64,000 bases of DNA from Casuarina equisetifolia (GCA_028551475.1 CM052362.1:6261354-6325353), one strand, 5' to 3'. Shown: positions 12,030-24,677, numbered from the stretch's first letter. Made by a program: numbers and translations. The notes: generated by a model not told the origin, from the sequence alone.

Positions 12030-14735
12030 CTTCTTGCTATCTATTCTAACTCTCTAATGTTGTGGCATCATCGCTTAGGCCACCCTGCCCCTAATGTGCT
12101 TACTCGTCTGTTGCAATCCTCCAATTTTTATGTCTCGTCAATTGGTTGTCCCTCTTGTATGGCGTGTGCTACTAGTAAAAGCCATCACCACCCTTATCCC
12201 CTTCGTCCTCTAAGTCATCTGCCCCTCTCCAGTTAGTCCATTTTGATGTTTGGGGCCTGTCTCCTGTTGTGTCGTTGAATGGAAATAAATATTATGTTTG
12301 TTTTATTGATGACTTCTCTCATTTTACATGGCTCTACACCTTCTCCTCTCGCTCTCAATTTCTAGATATTTTTATTACATTTCATACTTTTGTGGAAACC
12401 CAACTTCAGTGTAGGTTACAAGCTATTCAATGTAATGGCGCTCCCGAATTTGTCTCAATTGCCTTCCTTACCTATCTTTAGCAACATGGCATCCATTTGC
12501 GCCTCTCATGCCCGTATGCTCCCTTTCAAAATGGCACTGCTGAATGCAAACATCGACACATTGTCAAAACTGGCCTTGCCCTCCTACACCAGTCTACCGT
12601 TCCTTCTCATTTTTGGGACTTTGCCTTTGAAACTGCTGTTTATCTCATCAACTGTTTCCCCATTCCTATTAATGACCATCTTTCTCCTTGGCAACTTCTG
12701 TTCCACCATCCTCCCCCCATCTCCCACCTCTGTGTCTTTGGTTGTGCTGTTTTTCCTTACCTATGCCCCTATGCACCTCACAAACTTGCCCCTTGCTCCT
12801 GTGCTTGTGTCTTTCTAGGCTTCCCCTAGCTATCATGGCTACTGCTGCTACTGTCCTATGACCCGCTGTTTCTTTATTGTCGTTGATGCCACCTTCCATG
12901 AGGATGTCTTTCCTTATCATACTCCTCCTTCGTCCATTCACCCCCCTTCATAACCAATCACTGTACCTACTCCCCTACTTATTCCACTTCCTGTACCTTC
13001 CCCCCTTCTCTTGACCCCTCCCCACCACCCTTTCCCTCTTCCCCTCCTCCCCCAAATACCTCTCCTTCCCTCCCTCCATCTCCACCACCCCGCCCTCATC
13101 CTGTTACTCGCCTTCAAAATGGCACCCTGTAGCGCCGCACTCTCACTCACCATCACACCTTTACCCTCACCGCCCCTGCCCATCCCTATCCTGAACCTAC
13201 TTGCTTTTCCCAACCTGTTCGTGACTCCATTGGCATGACGCCATGGCTGCTGAGTACACTGCTCTCATTCGCAATGGCACCTGAACTCTTGTTCCTCTCC
13301 CCTCTGGTGCTTGCCCCATTAGTTGCAAGTGGATCTTTAAGGTGAAACTCTGAGCTAATGGGTCCCTTGAATGGTATAAGGCTCTCCTAGTCACCAAAGG
13401 ATTCCATCAACAAGAAGGCATTGACTTCACCGAAACCTTCAGCCCTATTGCCAAACCTGTGACAGTCCGCATAGTGATCTCTCTTGCCTATTCTCGTGGT
13501 TGGGCTATTCGCTAGCTGGATGTCTTAAATGCCTTCCTCCATGGTTACTTGTTTGAAGTTGTCTATATGGAGCAACCTCCCGAGTTTGTTGATTCCACGC
13601 AGCCCTCTCATGTCTGTCGATTGCACCGATCCTTGTATGGTCTCAAGTAGGCTCCTCGGGCATGGTACACTCGTCTAAGCACTTTCTTAACATTGCTTGG
13701 GTTTGTTATCTCGGCTGCCGACACCTCTCTCTTCATTCTTCATGCTCCTCGGTATAGTATTTTCCTCCTGGTCTATGTGGATGATATTATACTTACTAGC
13801 TCTCCCCAGGCCCCTCTTTCTCGGCTCCTCCAGGTTCTCCAACAGGAATTTTCTATTAAGGATCTAGGTCCTTTACACTACTTTCTTGGTGTGGAAGTTC
13901 AGCCGACGCCCTATGGTCTTCTCCTTCATCAGGCCAAGTTCACACTTGACATCCTTGCTCGTGCCAAGATGACAGATGCGAAGGCTATGTCCACCCCTTG
14001 CACTACTGTTGAGCTGCTATCACTTTGGAGTGGCGAACCCTTTGTTGACCCTGGCATCTATCACAGCATCGTTGGTGCTCTCCAATATCTCACTCTCACT
14101 CGACCCGACATTGCCTACGCTGTCAACACCTGCATGCTAGTTCCTTCACCACTCGACTTCCAAGCATTGGCAAGCTATCAAGCAGATTCTTTGTTACTTG
14201 GCTGACACTCCCCAACTTGGTCTTTTCTTGACCCATAGCAGCTCCACCCTCCTCCATGCATTTTCTGATGCTGGTTGGGTAAGTGACAATGATGATCGTC
14301 ATTCTATCGATGGTTTTTGCATCTTACTCGACAACAATCTCATTTCTTGGAGTTCCCGCAAGCAGCGCACCGTGGCCCGCTCTAGTATCGAAGTTGAATA
14401 CAAGTGCTTGGCTGACACTACCGCTAAACTAATATGGATCAAGTACCTTCTTTGGGATCTTTGTGCCCTACCTCCCCACCCTCCAACCCTTTGGTGTGAC
14501 AACTTATCTGCCCTCTATCTCACTGCCAATCCCGTCTTCCATGCTCGCACTAAACATACTGAGATTGACTTCCATTTCATTCGGGAACGTCTTGCTCATG
14601 GCCAGCTTCATCTCTAGTTTATCTCTTTAGTGGACCAGCTCGCCGACATCTTCACCAAAGGCCTCTCCACTACTCGCTTCTACACTCTTTGCTCCAAGTT
14701 AACGATGCATTCTGCCCCTTCAGCCTGCAGGGGCG
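12030..14735 (+). pseudogene. copia pol remnant: integrase, reverse transcriptase, RNase H
   Basis: Order of remnants: the GAG-pre-integrase zinc region (WHHRLGHP at about 12063, then CPSCMACATSK); the integrase core (FIDDFSHFTW near 12305; the second catalytic Asp position reads QCNGAPEF, i.e. Asn for Asp; the third region is NGTAECKHRH); reverse transcriptase from about 13330 with [10 protein letters not shown], the VDD core (VYVDDI near 13770) and the PLHYFLGVEV block; RNase H at 14198-14617 (SDAGWVSDNDDRHS, ARSSIEVEYK, KHTEIDFHFIRE). Stops occur at about 13350, 13513, 13646 and 14615, and there are frameshifts near 12235, 12490, 12830-13330 and 14200. No active enzyme can be made. Confidence 0.9.
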
Positions 14736-15042
14736 TGTTAGAGAAGACCACATCCACGCGCCTTCCCACGCGTGTGCGATGCTCACCCAAAGTCTCTACA
14801 AACCCTAGCCGCCTCCGACTGAGAAACTCGGCTGGAATCTTTCACCAAACCTTTGTGTAAATGATATGATTTTGTTCCTTTCTCATATGATTCTAAATTC
14901 TATAAAGAACCCAATTGTACATGGATGTAATCAACAAGAGATTTGATCAATAATAGAGATAAAAATTTCTGACCGTTCTTCATCTATTTATTCAAAGTTA
15001 GGGTTCTAGCGATCCTATTCTCCACCTTCAATCTTTCTTTCA
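14736..15042 (+). repeat. 3' LTR of the copia element
   Basis: A 307-bp repeat, partner of 10135-10431, starting TGTTAGAGAAGACC and ending TTTCTTTCA. It is followed by the target duplication ATTTC. Confidence 0.93.
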
Positions 15043-15047
15043 ATTTC

Positions 15048-15949
15048 TAATGACTTAAGATATTGGCTGATATGTTAACTAAATATAGAGTACAAAACAA
15101 GTATTCTAACTGACAAAGGGACAAGAGGATTTATGTGTTTCAACCAATATTTTCCTACATCCACGAATAAAATAGGAGAGATGTGTTTTTACTACTTCCA
15201 GAGAGAATACAGTATGAGTACAGTGCAACCTTTGCTTAGTTTAGATTCCCAACACACCTTTAAAACACAAAGATGTATGAGAGAAGTCTTCAAGCAAGCT
15301 TACGATTTCCATCACTTTTTTTTTCTTCTCAATGCACGAAATCTTTATGCACTGTTTCTACACCAATTTCACACTTATTTTTTGCTTGTTCTCCGCACCA
15401 ATTCTACATGATTATGCTTCTCCAAACAGCATGAGAAAAGCATTCTTCAATCCTTTGTGAATTTGTGCAAATAACATCTACCCTATCTAAGAAAAACAGC
15501 ACATGTCTTGCTTGAGGTGCTTGCCGCTTCAACAAAATGGTAAGTGAGCTACTTGCTATATATGTAGAATGAAGAGTGATCTTCTAGTAGATTATGAGCC
15601 ACGTCAACAATGTTCACCTTGGTAAATAATCTTCTACCGTTGTCTACATTCCTTCCCTTTGTTTTATCTCTAATTAAACAATTATTCAACTTATAACCTT
15701 ATCAAGTTCAAACAACTATTGATCTTGATAGTAAGAATACCTTGGTGAACATATCAGTAGGATTGCACAAGGTAGATATCCTTAGCTCCATGATCTTCCC
15801 TACAAAGACAATTTCTCTAATAAAATGATATTTGATATTTATTTGCTTAGACTTCTCATGATGCCTTTAATCTTTTGTGAGATGAATTATACTTTAACTA
15901 TCATAAATGACTTCATTCCATTCTTGCTTTATTCTTAATTATGTTGACA
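15048..15949. other. Non-coding flank between two copia insertions
   Basis: AT-rich, with no open frame that resembles a protein family. It may include the 3' UTR and LTR side of the decayed minus-strand copia element that follows, but I could not recognise LTR ends. Confidence 0.45.
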
Positions 15950-17110
15950 ATCTTTACAGCTAAATTGCTTCCCTTATGCCTTCTACAATAACCAAATATT
16001 TAGCTTTAGTTGTAAACAAGGCCATGGTAGGTTGTAATGTAGCTTTCTCGTTTATAATTCCACTTGCTATGATGAAAATATAGCTTGATAATGGTCTTCT
16101 ATTGTCTAGTTTATTAGTATAATCTAAATCAACAAATCCCAGAACCTTCTTTTCTTCATCTCTTTTAAAAACCAACCTAAGATTTGTCACTCTTCTTAGA
16201 TATCATAGAATCCGCTTAACCACCAAACAATGACGAAGGTGCACTCATGAATTTGCTAACCAAACTTATAGCATAACATAAATCTAGTCTTTTGCATACA
16301 TACATACATACATGATCCTTTCCACTACACTAGCTAAAGGGACATTTTCCATTTCCTTTTCTTCCTCTTTGAAAACAAGACATAAATCCCAAGATAGTTA
16401 AAAATATGCTGCCAAGTGTGTACAGACAAATTTTGTAGAATTGATATTCTACCAATTCAAAATTCTTTCAACATACCTCTTTTGAGTTAACTTCATGGTT
16501 CCTCTACTTTTGTCACAACTTATCCTTATTCCATATATCTTCTTTGGGGCTCCAAGATCCTTTATCTCAAACTCTTGCTTCAAAGGTTTTTAGTTCATTA
16601 ATCTAGATTGAACATTTGCAACAATCAACATATTATTTAAATAACTAAGTAGACATATGCTTGAACCATTTGCCATTATTCTTTGATATACAAAACTATC
16701 ACAAGATCTTTTGTAGGTCCATGTGCAGTCATGAAAGCATCATATCTCTTATACCATTATTTAGGAGATTGTTTTAAACTATGCAATGACTTTTTCAGCT
16801 TGTACACATGATTCTTCCTTTCTTGATCTTCAAAACCTTTTGATTGCATCATATATATCTATTCCTTCAACTTTCCATGTAAGAAGGCTATTTTGACATT
16901 AAGTTGCTACAAGACCAAATGAAAGAATATCTCATTGAAATCCATAACTGTTTTCTATGTAAAACCTTTTGCCACCACTTGATTTCTTCATGCCCCAAAA
17001 TTCCTTCTTTTCTTTTAAATATCCACTTATAGTTACTAACTCTTTTCCTTGGAGGAATGTTAACAAGTTCCTAGATTGTTCTTCAACAAGGAGTTCATCT
17101 CTTCTTGCAT
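15950..17110 (-). pseudogene. Decayed Ty1-copia pol fragment (RT and RNase H)
   Basis: Read on the minus strand from 17110 downward the sequence matches successive copia blocks in broken frames: KWIFKRKEGI (about 17010), the LYKLKKSLHSLKQSP.WYKRYD block (16800-16720), a degenerate VDD region ('YLNNMLIV', where the usual Asp-Asp is lost) near 16640, the DLGAPKKIYGI block (16560-16530), and the RNase H start GFVDLDYTNKLDNRRP...TTKAKYLVIVEGIREAI (16140-15960). Gag, integrase and LTRs are not seen. It is older and more decayed than the element next to it and lies in the opposite orientation. Confidence 0.85.
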
Positions 17111-18632
17111 GAACTAAAAACTATTTTAGTTTTCTCCAGATTTCTCCAATGGCTCGTATGGAGATGCAGAAGGTTTGTGTCCTAACTATTCACTTTGAGG
17201 TTGAGCAACTTGCAAAGTTGCACATGGTCATTTGGACAGGATATCGATGGTGTGACCGACTCTGTTCAAAATGCTATCTTCCTGCAGGGATTCAACACCC
17301 AGACATATATGGATTACCTTTGTTATTTCCTATGTAGCATCTGAGGGATAAGCCATTAATAATACCATTATCCTCGTTTAGACCTTCTGCCAGCCATCTA
17401 CAGCCTTTGTCATGACCGTCCATGGTGCCTAGAAGATATGCAGTGGCCAGTTATGTTGTTGGCTTCTAAAAAAAGCCAGAGATTGGGTGGTTCTCTTTCC
17501 TTATGGTTGCTATTGGCTTGAGCGATGCTGCCTCTCTCATATATTATGAAGGCTAACGTGGAATCGAGGCATTGGATATTACTATTGAGATGGCTTGCAT
17601 AGTTGACTCAGTTGACTTTGTCTTTGGGAATAGAGACAGTGGACACGACCTGATTCATTCCGTGGTAGGCAGAAGAAATCTACTTATAGGCTTATCTTCT
17701 TACAACGGTTAAGAGATTTTGTCAATAGCTTGTATCCTTCTAAAAGGGAAAATAGATTTCTCATTGCGTTACTAAAAAAATCAGTTCCGTTAGAAATTTC
17801 CAGAGTGAAATTTAAATCCTACGACCTAAGTCAGCAACATGAACTGTGTAAAAAAGTTCTTGTACCTGGAACCTAAAAAGAGAGGGAAAATACAAAAAAT
17901 ATGGGCGAATGAGAAACACGTTAAAGAGAAACCTAAAAAGAGAGGGAAAATACAAAAAATATGAGCGATTGAGAGACATGTTAAAGAGAAGTGAACCGCC
18001 ACATGCTTATATTTTCGCAATACAACTTGCATATCCCGATGCCAGTGGATTTATTGTGCATATAGTTATTACCGGAAATAGATGTCCAGAAAAATGAAAG
18101 GAAAACTTCTGTTTTACAATGTTACTGATGATCCTAACCTTTTAAAAGTGATCATGGTTTGAGATGTCATGATCCTAACCTGTGATACCGATAGAAAAGA
18201 GAGATACCATTGGACATTCAAGATCAACTACATATGGAAAAATAATAATTTATTTCAAAGGCTTAAGTTGATTCAAACATATTTTTCTTCACCTGGTTAA
18301 TGTTGTACAACTTCTCTTTGTAGTCGAACACAATGCCGAAGTATTTAACTTGAAATAAAACAGATAAATACATGGAGAGTTCCAGTTTAAAGTCTTTATT
18401 TAGGTGATTACAATTTATTCAAAAAAGATTTAAAACATTGAAGGAGTTGTGCGTTCAACCCCAACCTTTTGTAGAGGGTGGTTTCACATCTCTTGCATGC
18501 AACTTCGCCCGCAACATATTTGGGGTAGTACTTTCTCTTAAATAAACAACAACAATATCTCATCAGCATTATTACAATGCCTTATTCCCATACATATCAA
18601 ATGATTGCATGGTTTTGACTGCGGCTATTGGA
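17111..18632. other. Intergenic DNA downstream of SCPL gene A
   Basis: Short plus-strand frames around 17150-17700 read like a broken gene remnant (for example 'SFLMVAIGLSDAASLIYYEG' then 'VDSVDFVFGNRDSG'), but I could not assign a family. A 60-bp tandem duplication lies at 17871-17990. The part from about 18400 to 18632 will include the 3' UTR of SCPL gene A. Confidence 0.4.
17871..17990. repeat. 60-bp tandem duplication
   Basis: Two adjacent 60-bp units (17871-17930, 17931-17990) begin ACCTAAAAAGAGAGGGAAAA and differ at only a few positions (for example gggcgaatgagaaacacg against gagcgattgagagacatg). It is a recent local slip or unequal-exchange duplication. Confidence 0.9.
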
Positions 18633-21600
18633 TCACAAAGGGTAGTTGGAAAACCACCTATTTGCCATGGCAAAAGCTTCTTTAGGCCTGTACTCTGGAG
18701 CTGTATGACCCCCTCCCTACATGGACAACAAATAGAAAATGAAAAGATCAACTTCAACTCTTCGATATAAAACAGAAAACGAAGAAAAAAAAATTATCAT
18801 GGATATTTTCCATGCCTTGACCGTAGCATAAGTCATATGGTAATGATTCTTCTCAAAGTTCATCTTGTACCTGCCATAATGACAAAAACAGTTTTTACGA
18901 AGAGCGTCTGGGAATCACATGAAGGCAGGAAAATTAGAACTTCAGAAAACACAAGCTGGAGAAGCTCTAGTTTCAAAGATTTTAGATACCAACCCGCCAA
19001 CTTGACCATCCACAAACCATGGCTGCCAAGTATCTGTGACAGACATATTGAGGGATCTAATCCATTTTAGGGTGCCAACATATGGAATCAGCAGGTCATG
19101 GTCTCCGCTGTAAGGAGCGAAATAGTTTAAACAGTTAAAAAATGATTAAAATATTTGCCCATATAATTATGTTCCACTCATTCCTATGGTGCATTTCAAG
19201 CTTCGAGGTCTCAATTTTCAGCAAAAGAACAAAGTTGTATCTAAGAGAAGTTTTAAAGTACTAACTCGAACTTTATCTCTCTGTATTTATAACATTTCGA
19301 TAAACTCTTATATATTATTCCGTATCTGAAGTAGCCTTTTTCTATTTATTTTACTCTTTTATTACTGTATTCAAAATATTATCTCTTATTACTTTTTTAG
19401 CAGTTTAATATTATAGTTGTCTTTATAGTAATGTTCAAATGGTACCTTCAGAGCAAAACTAAAAACAAAAAAAAAACAGCAAAAGATTTGTGAAAATACA
19501 AAAAGAATGTAGGGAGTTGAGATACAAGTTCCACTTCTTAAGAAAGAGCAAAGGGATCTTGGAAGGGGATATTTCTTTATTTAATAATTTCTATTTTCTG
19601 TTCATTTTTCTTTCTTTATTATAATGATATTCTGTTTTAGTTTAAGAGCTACTAGTGCTAAACCCTCCGGCCTTTGGTCGGTATCACAAACCCCACCATT
19701 ACCTAACAAAAAAAAAAATCAAAAGAGTAGATGCAACTTTTCTCCATCTTTGTAAGGGATCGTGGGAGGGGATATTTCTTTTCTTAGTAATTTCAATTTC
19801 CTGTTCACTTTACTTTGTTATCATGATATTTTGTTTTCCTCAAATTTTTCATTTGAATTTCATACGGACTTAAAAGTATGTGGGCAAGATAATAAATTGA
19901 AATTTAGGTAATGCATGTAGAATCGATTGAAAAAATTAGAAACCCTGGGACCTAATTGATATTAGATAACAATTCTTGTAACATAAAAGATCTTAAGTTT
20001 ACAATGAAATATAAGGGGAAAAAATAAGAAAGAAGATGACAGCAGGAATTTGCGTTATCACCTGTAAATTAGAGATCGGTAATATGTCTTTGTGAGATAT
20101 CGATGATAATCAACTGTGCTAAAAACGTTCTCTGTGTAGGACATGCTCCTATTACATCTTACCCAAATTGTTATCGTTCCCTGTTGCCAATCATAAAAAT
20201 ACAAAGTGACTCTTTTCATTACTGAATGATGTTAACTTGAAAGTATAAGAGCAATGGTGTAAGGTTCACCTTCCGGACGTCAAGAGCATCTTGTACACTT
20301 TCATCGTTACACCAAATATAAGATAGCAAATAAGTATCAGTCTACAAAAGAAGCAAGCTCGCTTAGCATGAAAAGTAAAGGAGGATTTAATTCTGCAGTT
20401 AGGCTTGAGAAAGGCAGGAAAATGATCATGTTTTACCCGGCACCATAAGGGTGGATTTTGGGACCATGAAAGAATGTCCATGGGATCCTCTTCAAGAAGT
20501 GCTCGGTTCCATCTTGTTCCATTTGATTTTGAGGAAACTATAGCACAATTCGGTTCCAGAATTTGGGCAGGATCAAGCTTGTTAATGCACTGCAAATACA
20601 AAAAGCTGAACGCTCACAAAGCTGAAGATTGACAAACATGTCATTGGCTGTCGAAGAGGTAGTTAGTCTTCTCACCTCGTAGACAACTGCATAATCTTGC
20701 AAGCATTTTATATTATTTGGATCTACATTCACATACTCGCCATGACAACTTTTTCTGACCTCCTAGAAATTAGAACAACAAAAATCACTATTCAATATTG
20801 TGCATGATGATTTTTATACATAAAGATAGATATTAGGCATAAGCACACAGATTATAAGTCATTTTCAAGGATTTACCTCATAGATTTCCTCAGATATAAG
20901 TGCCATACCATGTGCATATTTGACTCTTGAATTGAAATCGCTATGCTTATCTGTAACTGGGTTGCCAAGCACGAACCCCTGTTTTCCGTTAAAGGAAATA
21001 TTTCCTCAACTAGCTAAATTAATTTATCCAATGATCTAAGAAATTTAACAAACTGAAATTAATGAATTTAACTCTTTTTTGTTATGGCAAGTATAAAATC
21101 GTCACTCGAAAGTTTAAATTACTAATAATCAATGAATTTGAATATCAAATTTAACTTTCATAGAATAGAAAAATTTACATTGAGATTTATAGATGGCAAT
21201 CGTCCAGCTACGTTGCCTGCAAAAAATACGGTAACTAGAGATGAGACTAACCTTTAGAAGTTGCAATTTAGTAAGAGGATCAAATTTTGTTAAAAGAGAA
21301 CGCTTATAACCCATTTGGAAATCAAGTGGATTAAAAGGGACTCCAAATTGGGATCAGTCAATTTTATAATTTACCAGTATATATTTTCTGAATGATCATT
21401 GGAACAATGAGCCCTGAATATGAATCACCACCAACGTAAAGCATATTTGAGAGGAATTTTGGGTGATCCCATAGCCACTGTATCACAAATTGGAAAATCA
21501 TTAATATGTACTTACTTTTTATCTTCAATTCTTCTACTTTGATGTAGGAGAGAATTAAGGTTTCATTCTTGCATAACACTGCACTCACCTTCCTTAAGAA

Positions 21601-23133
21601 TTCGTAGGTTTGTGCCGCTGATATCGTATCAGTAAGATTATAAGCTTGAGAGGTTTTTGCATATGAGAATCCTGAGCCAACTGGAGCATCTAGAAATATA
21701 ATGCTGGCAAACTGAACTTACAACCACTGTTAGATGACAAAGTGTCCGAAAAGCACCTAATATTTCATCGAGACCATATATAGAGGGTATAATGGGGGTC
21801 CACCTTTGTCCACGAATATGGATTCAGCAAAAATGTTGGTAGATTTCCATCGAAAGCTTCATAGTCAAATGTCAATGGACCTACCTCAAAGAGAAAAGTA
21901 TCAATTTAAGAGTTCTGACTATGAAAAGAAAGGCTTAATAAAACGAATGATGTGCCATATTTTTTATTTTGGGCTAGAAACAGAGACAAATACAATAGAC
22001 CCAAACGAAAGTTGTCTCCTGAAGGATCCTACAATTGTTAGAAGTGCACGAGGACTAGGTGATGCGAGACTGCGAAACTGGTCGAAATTTAAGATTTGGA
22101 TGATGGAGAAGTAGAGAATGAGAGAAGAAATATATACGTAGAATACAAAAATTACACAGTTATAGGTAAATAATATAATAGTAAACATGACCCACTTTAA
22201 AAGTGGTTATTGTCCTTACTAGAAATAAGTTTATAATTTTATTTAAAAATTAATTCATGAATTTGAAAGAATTTTACTTTTAAAATTTATTAAATGATTG
22301 CTTACTTTTTATATGAGATTTTTATACTCAACACTTTTTCACACGTCAATGTAGTTTAGGCTCAAGGTTAAATAGAGTAGATTGAACTCCTGCCTAAAGA
22401 GCATATGACTTAAAGTTAGACTGAAGTTAAAAAAATAAATAAAAAATAAAAAATAACAAAAAGAAAAAAGAAAAAGAAAAAATTTGACTTTAGTATCTAT
22501 TAAGACAATCAAAGTCTAACAAAACATAGCTTTAACTGATATATTTCTTACTTCCAAACAATACCCAAGAATCTTTTTCTTTTTCATTTCTTTGAGACTT
22601 TTCTTTCCAATAGTCCAAAACACGGTTGCAGTCATAGACGAGGTTGACAGAGCATTTAGAATACTAATAGTAAGTCACTGGACTAGGCTATAAAAAAGGA
22701 ATGAAAGCAAAATGTGAAGCTGTAAACTTCTACCAATTTCGTAAACCAGTCCCGTGAGAGAAGAACAGCCAGGGCCTCCCGTAAGCCAGAGTATCAGAGG
22801 GTCTTTCTTCGGGTTCCCCTCGGATTCGATGAAGTAATAAAACAATTGCACATCGACGTCTTTCCCCACCCCTACATATCTGAAAGTAAACACAGATGCT
22901 GAGCCAAACGGATGGATATATTAATTTCGAAGTATAACGAAACAGGAAGAAGAGCCTTACCCGGGTTCGAGTTTGAAAGGAAGTTGACCGGGAAAGCCTG
23001 GCAGCGTCTCGACGATTCGCCGGGGCTTCGCCATGGCCGCTGTTGCAAACAGAACTAACACAAGCGAGAATAGCAAGGTGATGAAGTTGTTGGTTCTGAA
23101 CATACTTCTCAAGTGTTGATGATCTGCTGCCAT
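18633..23133 (-). CDS. Serine carboxypeptidase-like protein A (SCPL, clade I type)
   Basis: SCPL proteins have the S10 alpha/beta-hydrolase fold; the clade I group includes vacuolar acyltransferases that move acyl groups from glucose esters to acceptors such as malate, choline or flavonoids. Fourteen exons join in frame to 481 residues: 23133-22961, 22879-22734, 21880-21804, 21711-21589, 21477-21375, 21216-21179, 20978-20877, 20762-20676, 20589-20437, 20341-20270, 20180-20062, 19107-18994, 18870-18816, 18716-18633. A hydrophobic segment at residues 17-35 is the signal sequence. Seen motifs: [20 protein letters not shown] (N-terminal hallmark), TGGPGCSS (oxyanion hole), GDSYSG (nucleophile Ser192), SGDHD (Asp400) and GGGHTAPEY (His458). 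The triad is complete. The intron before the last exon has a GC donor (18815-18814). An in-frame ATG at 23160 lies upstream; I chose 23133 because [14 protein letters not shown] aligns with the relic exon at 30943. Substrate cannot be told from sequence; hydrolase activity is also possible. Confidence 0.9.
19549..19846 (-). repeat. Direct repeat inside SCPL-A intron 11
   Basis: About 95 bp at 19549-19645 ('aaagggatcttggaaggggatatttc...') recur at 19754-19846 with roughly 85 percent identity by eye, 205 bp apart. They lie in the 954-bp intron between exons 11 and 12 of gene A. No transposon ends are evident. Confidence 0.75.
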
Positions 23134-23193
23134 TGCCTGAAAATTATGTTCAAAAAGCAAGAGTTTTTTGCCTTTCTGCTCGATCCCTAGTCA

Positions 23194-23201
23194 CATATAT
23201 A
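23194..23201 (-). promoter_or_regulatory. TATA box of SCPL gene A
   Basis: On the minus strand the sequence reads CTATATATG, about 60 bp upstream of the ATG at 23133. The equivalent position of the relic first exon at 30.9 kb also carries a TATATATA box, which supports it. Confidence 0.5.
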
Positions 23202-23278
23202 GAAGGCTAAGGCTTTAGCAGCAATTTCTGTGGCTCAACTCTCAAACATCTTTGACTAGTTATTTAACTTCAATGCAG

Positions 23279-23840
23279 AAATATAGTTTCGGATTCTTAA
23301 TGAATTGATGGAGTAAAAATGTACCCATGTTACTTCATACCACAGTGCGATTAAAAGACGTGTCAGAAAACAGATCCGTGGTACAGCAAAATATGTGGTC
23401 TCAAAACAGATCTGTGAATGTGTATGTTGGGCTTGCTGTCTGCTCGCACTCGCCAAACATTCGTAGGCCTAAAAACGGAGCTTCGGCTAACAGTCAAAGA
23501 GCCATCGGAGGGCAGAATGCTTCCTTGGAAGAAGTATGTTAAACATGCTCGTTTTTTATATGTAAAATCCAAAATCTACTTTCGGATAAATCTTGTCCAG
23601 TTTTTGTTTTCATTTTATTTGTTACAAACTGTTCTGTCCTTCTTCCGTAATGTTGCGCCAAGAATTAGCACGCTTGCAGATCCAATGCATATAAGTTACG
23701 TTCCATATGTTGCGAATGTGGTTGTTTTATGAGAAGAAAATGCGTAAATTAATTATGCCATGCAGTTCACGTTTGCTTCCTGCTCTGTTTTTTATTTTGA
23801 ATATATTACTTTTTAGTAATACTATTATTAAGCACAAAAT
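23279..23840 (-). repeat. Upstream region of SCPL-A, copy 1 of a local duplication
   Basis: Sequence upstream of gene A from about 23279 to 23578 and 23755 to 23840 is repeated at 24678-25004, with the tail of the repeat beyond the LINE at about 30291-30315. Shared phrases include 'agtttcggattctt', 'aaaatgtacccatgttact', 'ccaaacattcgtagg', 'cttcggctaacagtcaaagagcca', 'gaagaagtatgttaaaca' and 'atgccatgcagttcacgtttgcttc'. Copy 1 has about 175 bp (23580-23754) that copy 2 lacks. Confidence 0.9.
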
Positions 23841-24059
23841 CCACTTGGGATTTTGGACGAAACGTCTTCTTTACCGATTGTGAAGTTAGATTGATGAATG
23901 AAGGAAGATTTGGAGCTCAAACAAGAACACTAAGTGGAACAGTTTGAGTAACAGTGAAAGATAGTCTTTACATTACACCACAAAAGGAGAAAAAGACCCT
24001 TCTCGATGCCAGACAATTGGATCCGGGTAGATTGACCTGATTCGAACCCAACTTCCCAC

Positions 24060-24660
24060 ACCCCTTACTACCAATCCTGCCTCCTTAAGGATGGCCTTGT
24101 CCTCAAGGCTACTGACTATCGTAAACGTATTGGAAGTGAGGAAAATGGATCTTGAACTGGTACTCTTCCTCCCAAGTTGTCTTCGATTGTAGTTTGCCCT
24201 TCTAGTGAACCAGAATCTCGTTGGCTTCTCTTCTTTTCCTGCGCTCCAACACAGCTTGTGGACTTCTTGTACCTTCCTCTAACTCATCTTCTGCATCAAG
24301 GCACTCTTCCTAATCTTCTTCCACCTACCGAGTTGAACATTAGGCCTAGAAACATGGAATACTAATGTACCTTCCCTATCGCAGGAAGATCCAACTTGTA
24401 AGCCACTAATCCTATCCATTGCACCACCTTAAGAGGACCTTGATAGCAAGGCATCAACTTGCTGTGATGGCGGTTGGATAATGATATCTGCCTGTATTGT
24501 TGTAATTTAACATACATTAGGTTTCCCTCTTGAACCGGCACATCTCTACCATTTTTATCATATACTCGCTTCATCTTTAGGTTGCTTGTAGATTCTGTTT
24601 GTTCTTAAGAAGTAATGCATCTCTCTCTTCTAAAACCTTCTCCACCTCCCCAACTTTAGC
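24060..24660 (-). pseudogene. Ty3-gypsy pol 3' end fragment
   Basis: The minus-strand frame at 24574-24362 reads DKNGRDVPVQEGNLMYVKLQQYRQ, then 'LSNRHHSKLMPCYQGPLKVVQWIGLVAYKLDLPAIGKVH'. This is the integrase C-terminal region of plant gypsy elements (usual pattern D..VGD.VYLKLQPYRQ...KL.P...GPF.V...IG.VAYKL.LP....HPVFH). Downstream on the same strand, around 24180-24060, words typical of the pol end (WEEEY, then SLEDKAILKEAG in another frame) appear. No LTR is recognised. It replaces the place where a first exon would lie in the duplicated SCPL upstream region. Confidence 0.8.
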
Positions 24661-24677
24661 AGTTCCTCGCACATAAT

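Larger units (their letters stand above)
10135..15042 (+). mobile_element. Full-length but inactive Ty1-copia LTR retrotransposon
   Basis: The element is 4,908 bp with two LTRs (10135-10431, 14736-15042), both beginning TG and ending CA. The identical 5-bp target duplication ATTTC lies at 10130-10134 and 15043-15047. Just inside the left LTR is TGGTATTAAGAGC (from 10432), the usual copia primer-binding site for initiator tRNA-Met. A short purine-rich tract (GCAGGGGCG) precedes the right LTR. Domain order is gag, zinc knuckle, integrase, reverse transcriptase, RNase H, as in Ty1-copia. Many in-frame stops and frameshifts show it cannot encode its own proteins. The intact ends and target duplication show it entered as one complete insertion and has not been rearranged since. 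Confidence 0.95.

Noticed and set aside
16296-16315. CATA repeat as a functional element
   Set aside because: It is a four-unit microsatellite inside a decayed copia fragment with no sign of function.
17590-17660. 'VDSVDFVFGNRDSG' resembling the TVDFIFGN motif of pectin methylesterases
   Set aside because: The other pectinesterase blocks (QAVAL, QDTL, the RQFYRDC segment) are not found before it in any frame, so one short match is not enough.
23134-23160. ATG at 23160 as start of SCPL gene A
   Set aside because: The relic exon at 30943 and gene A align from MA..HQ.LR.MFRT, so 23133 is the better start; the upstream codons are not shared.
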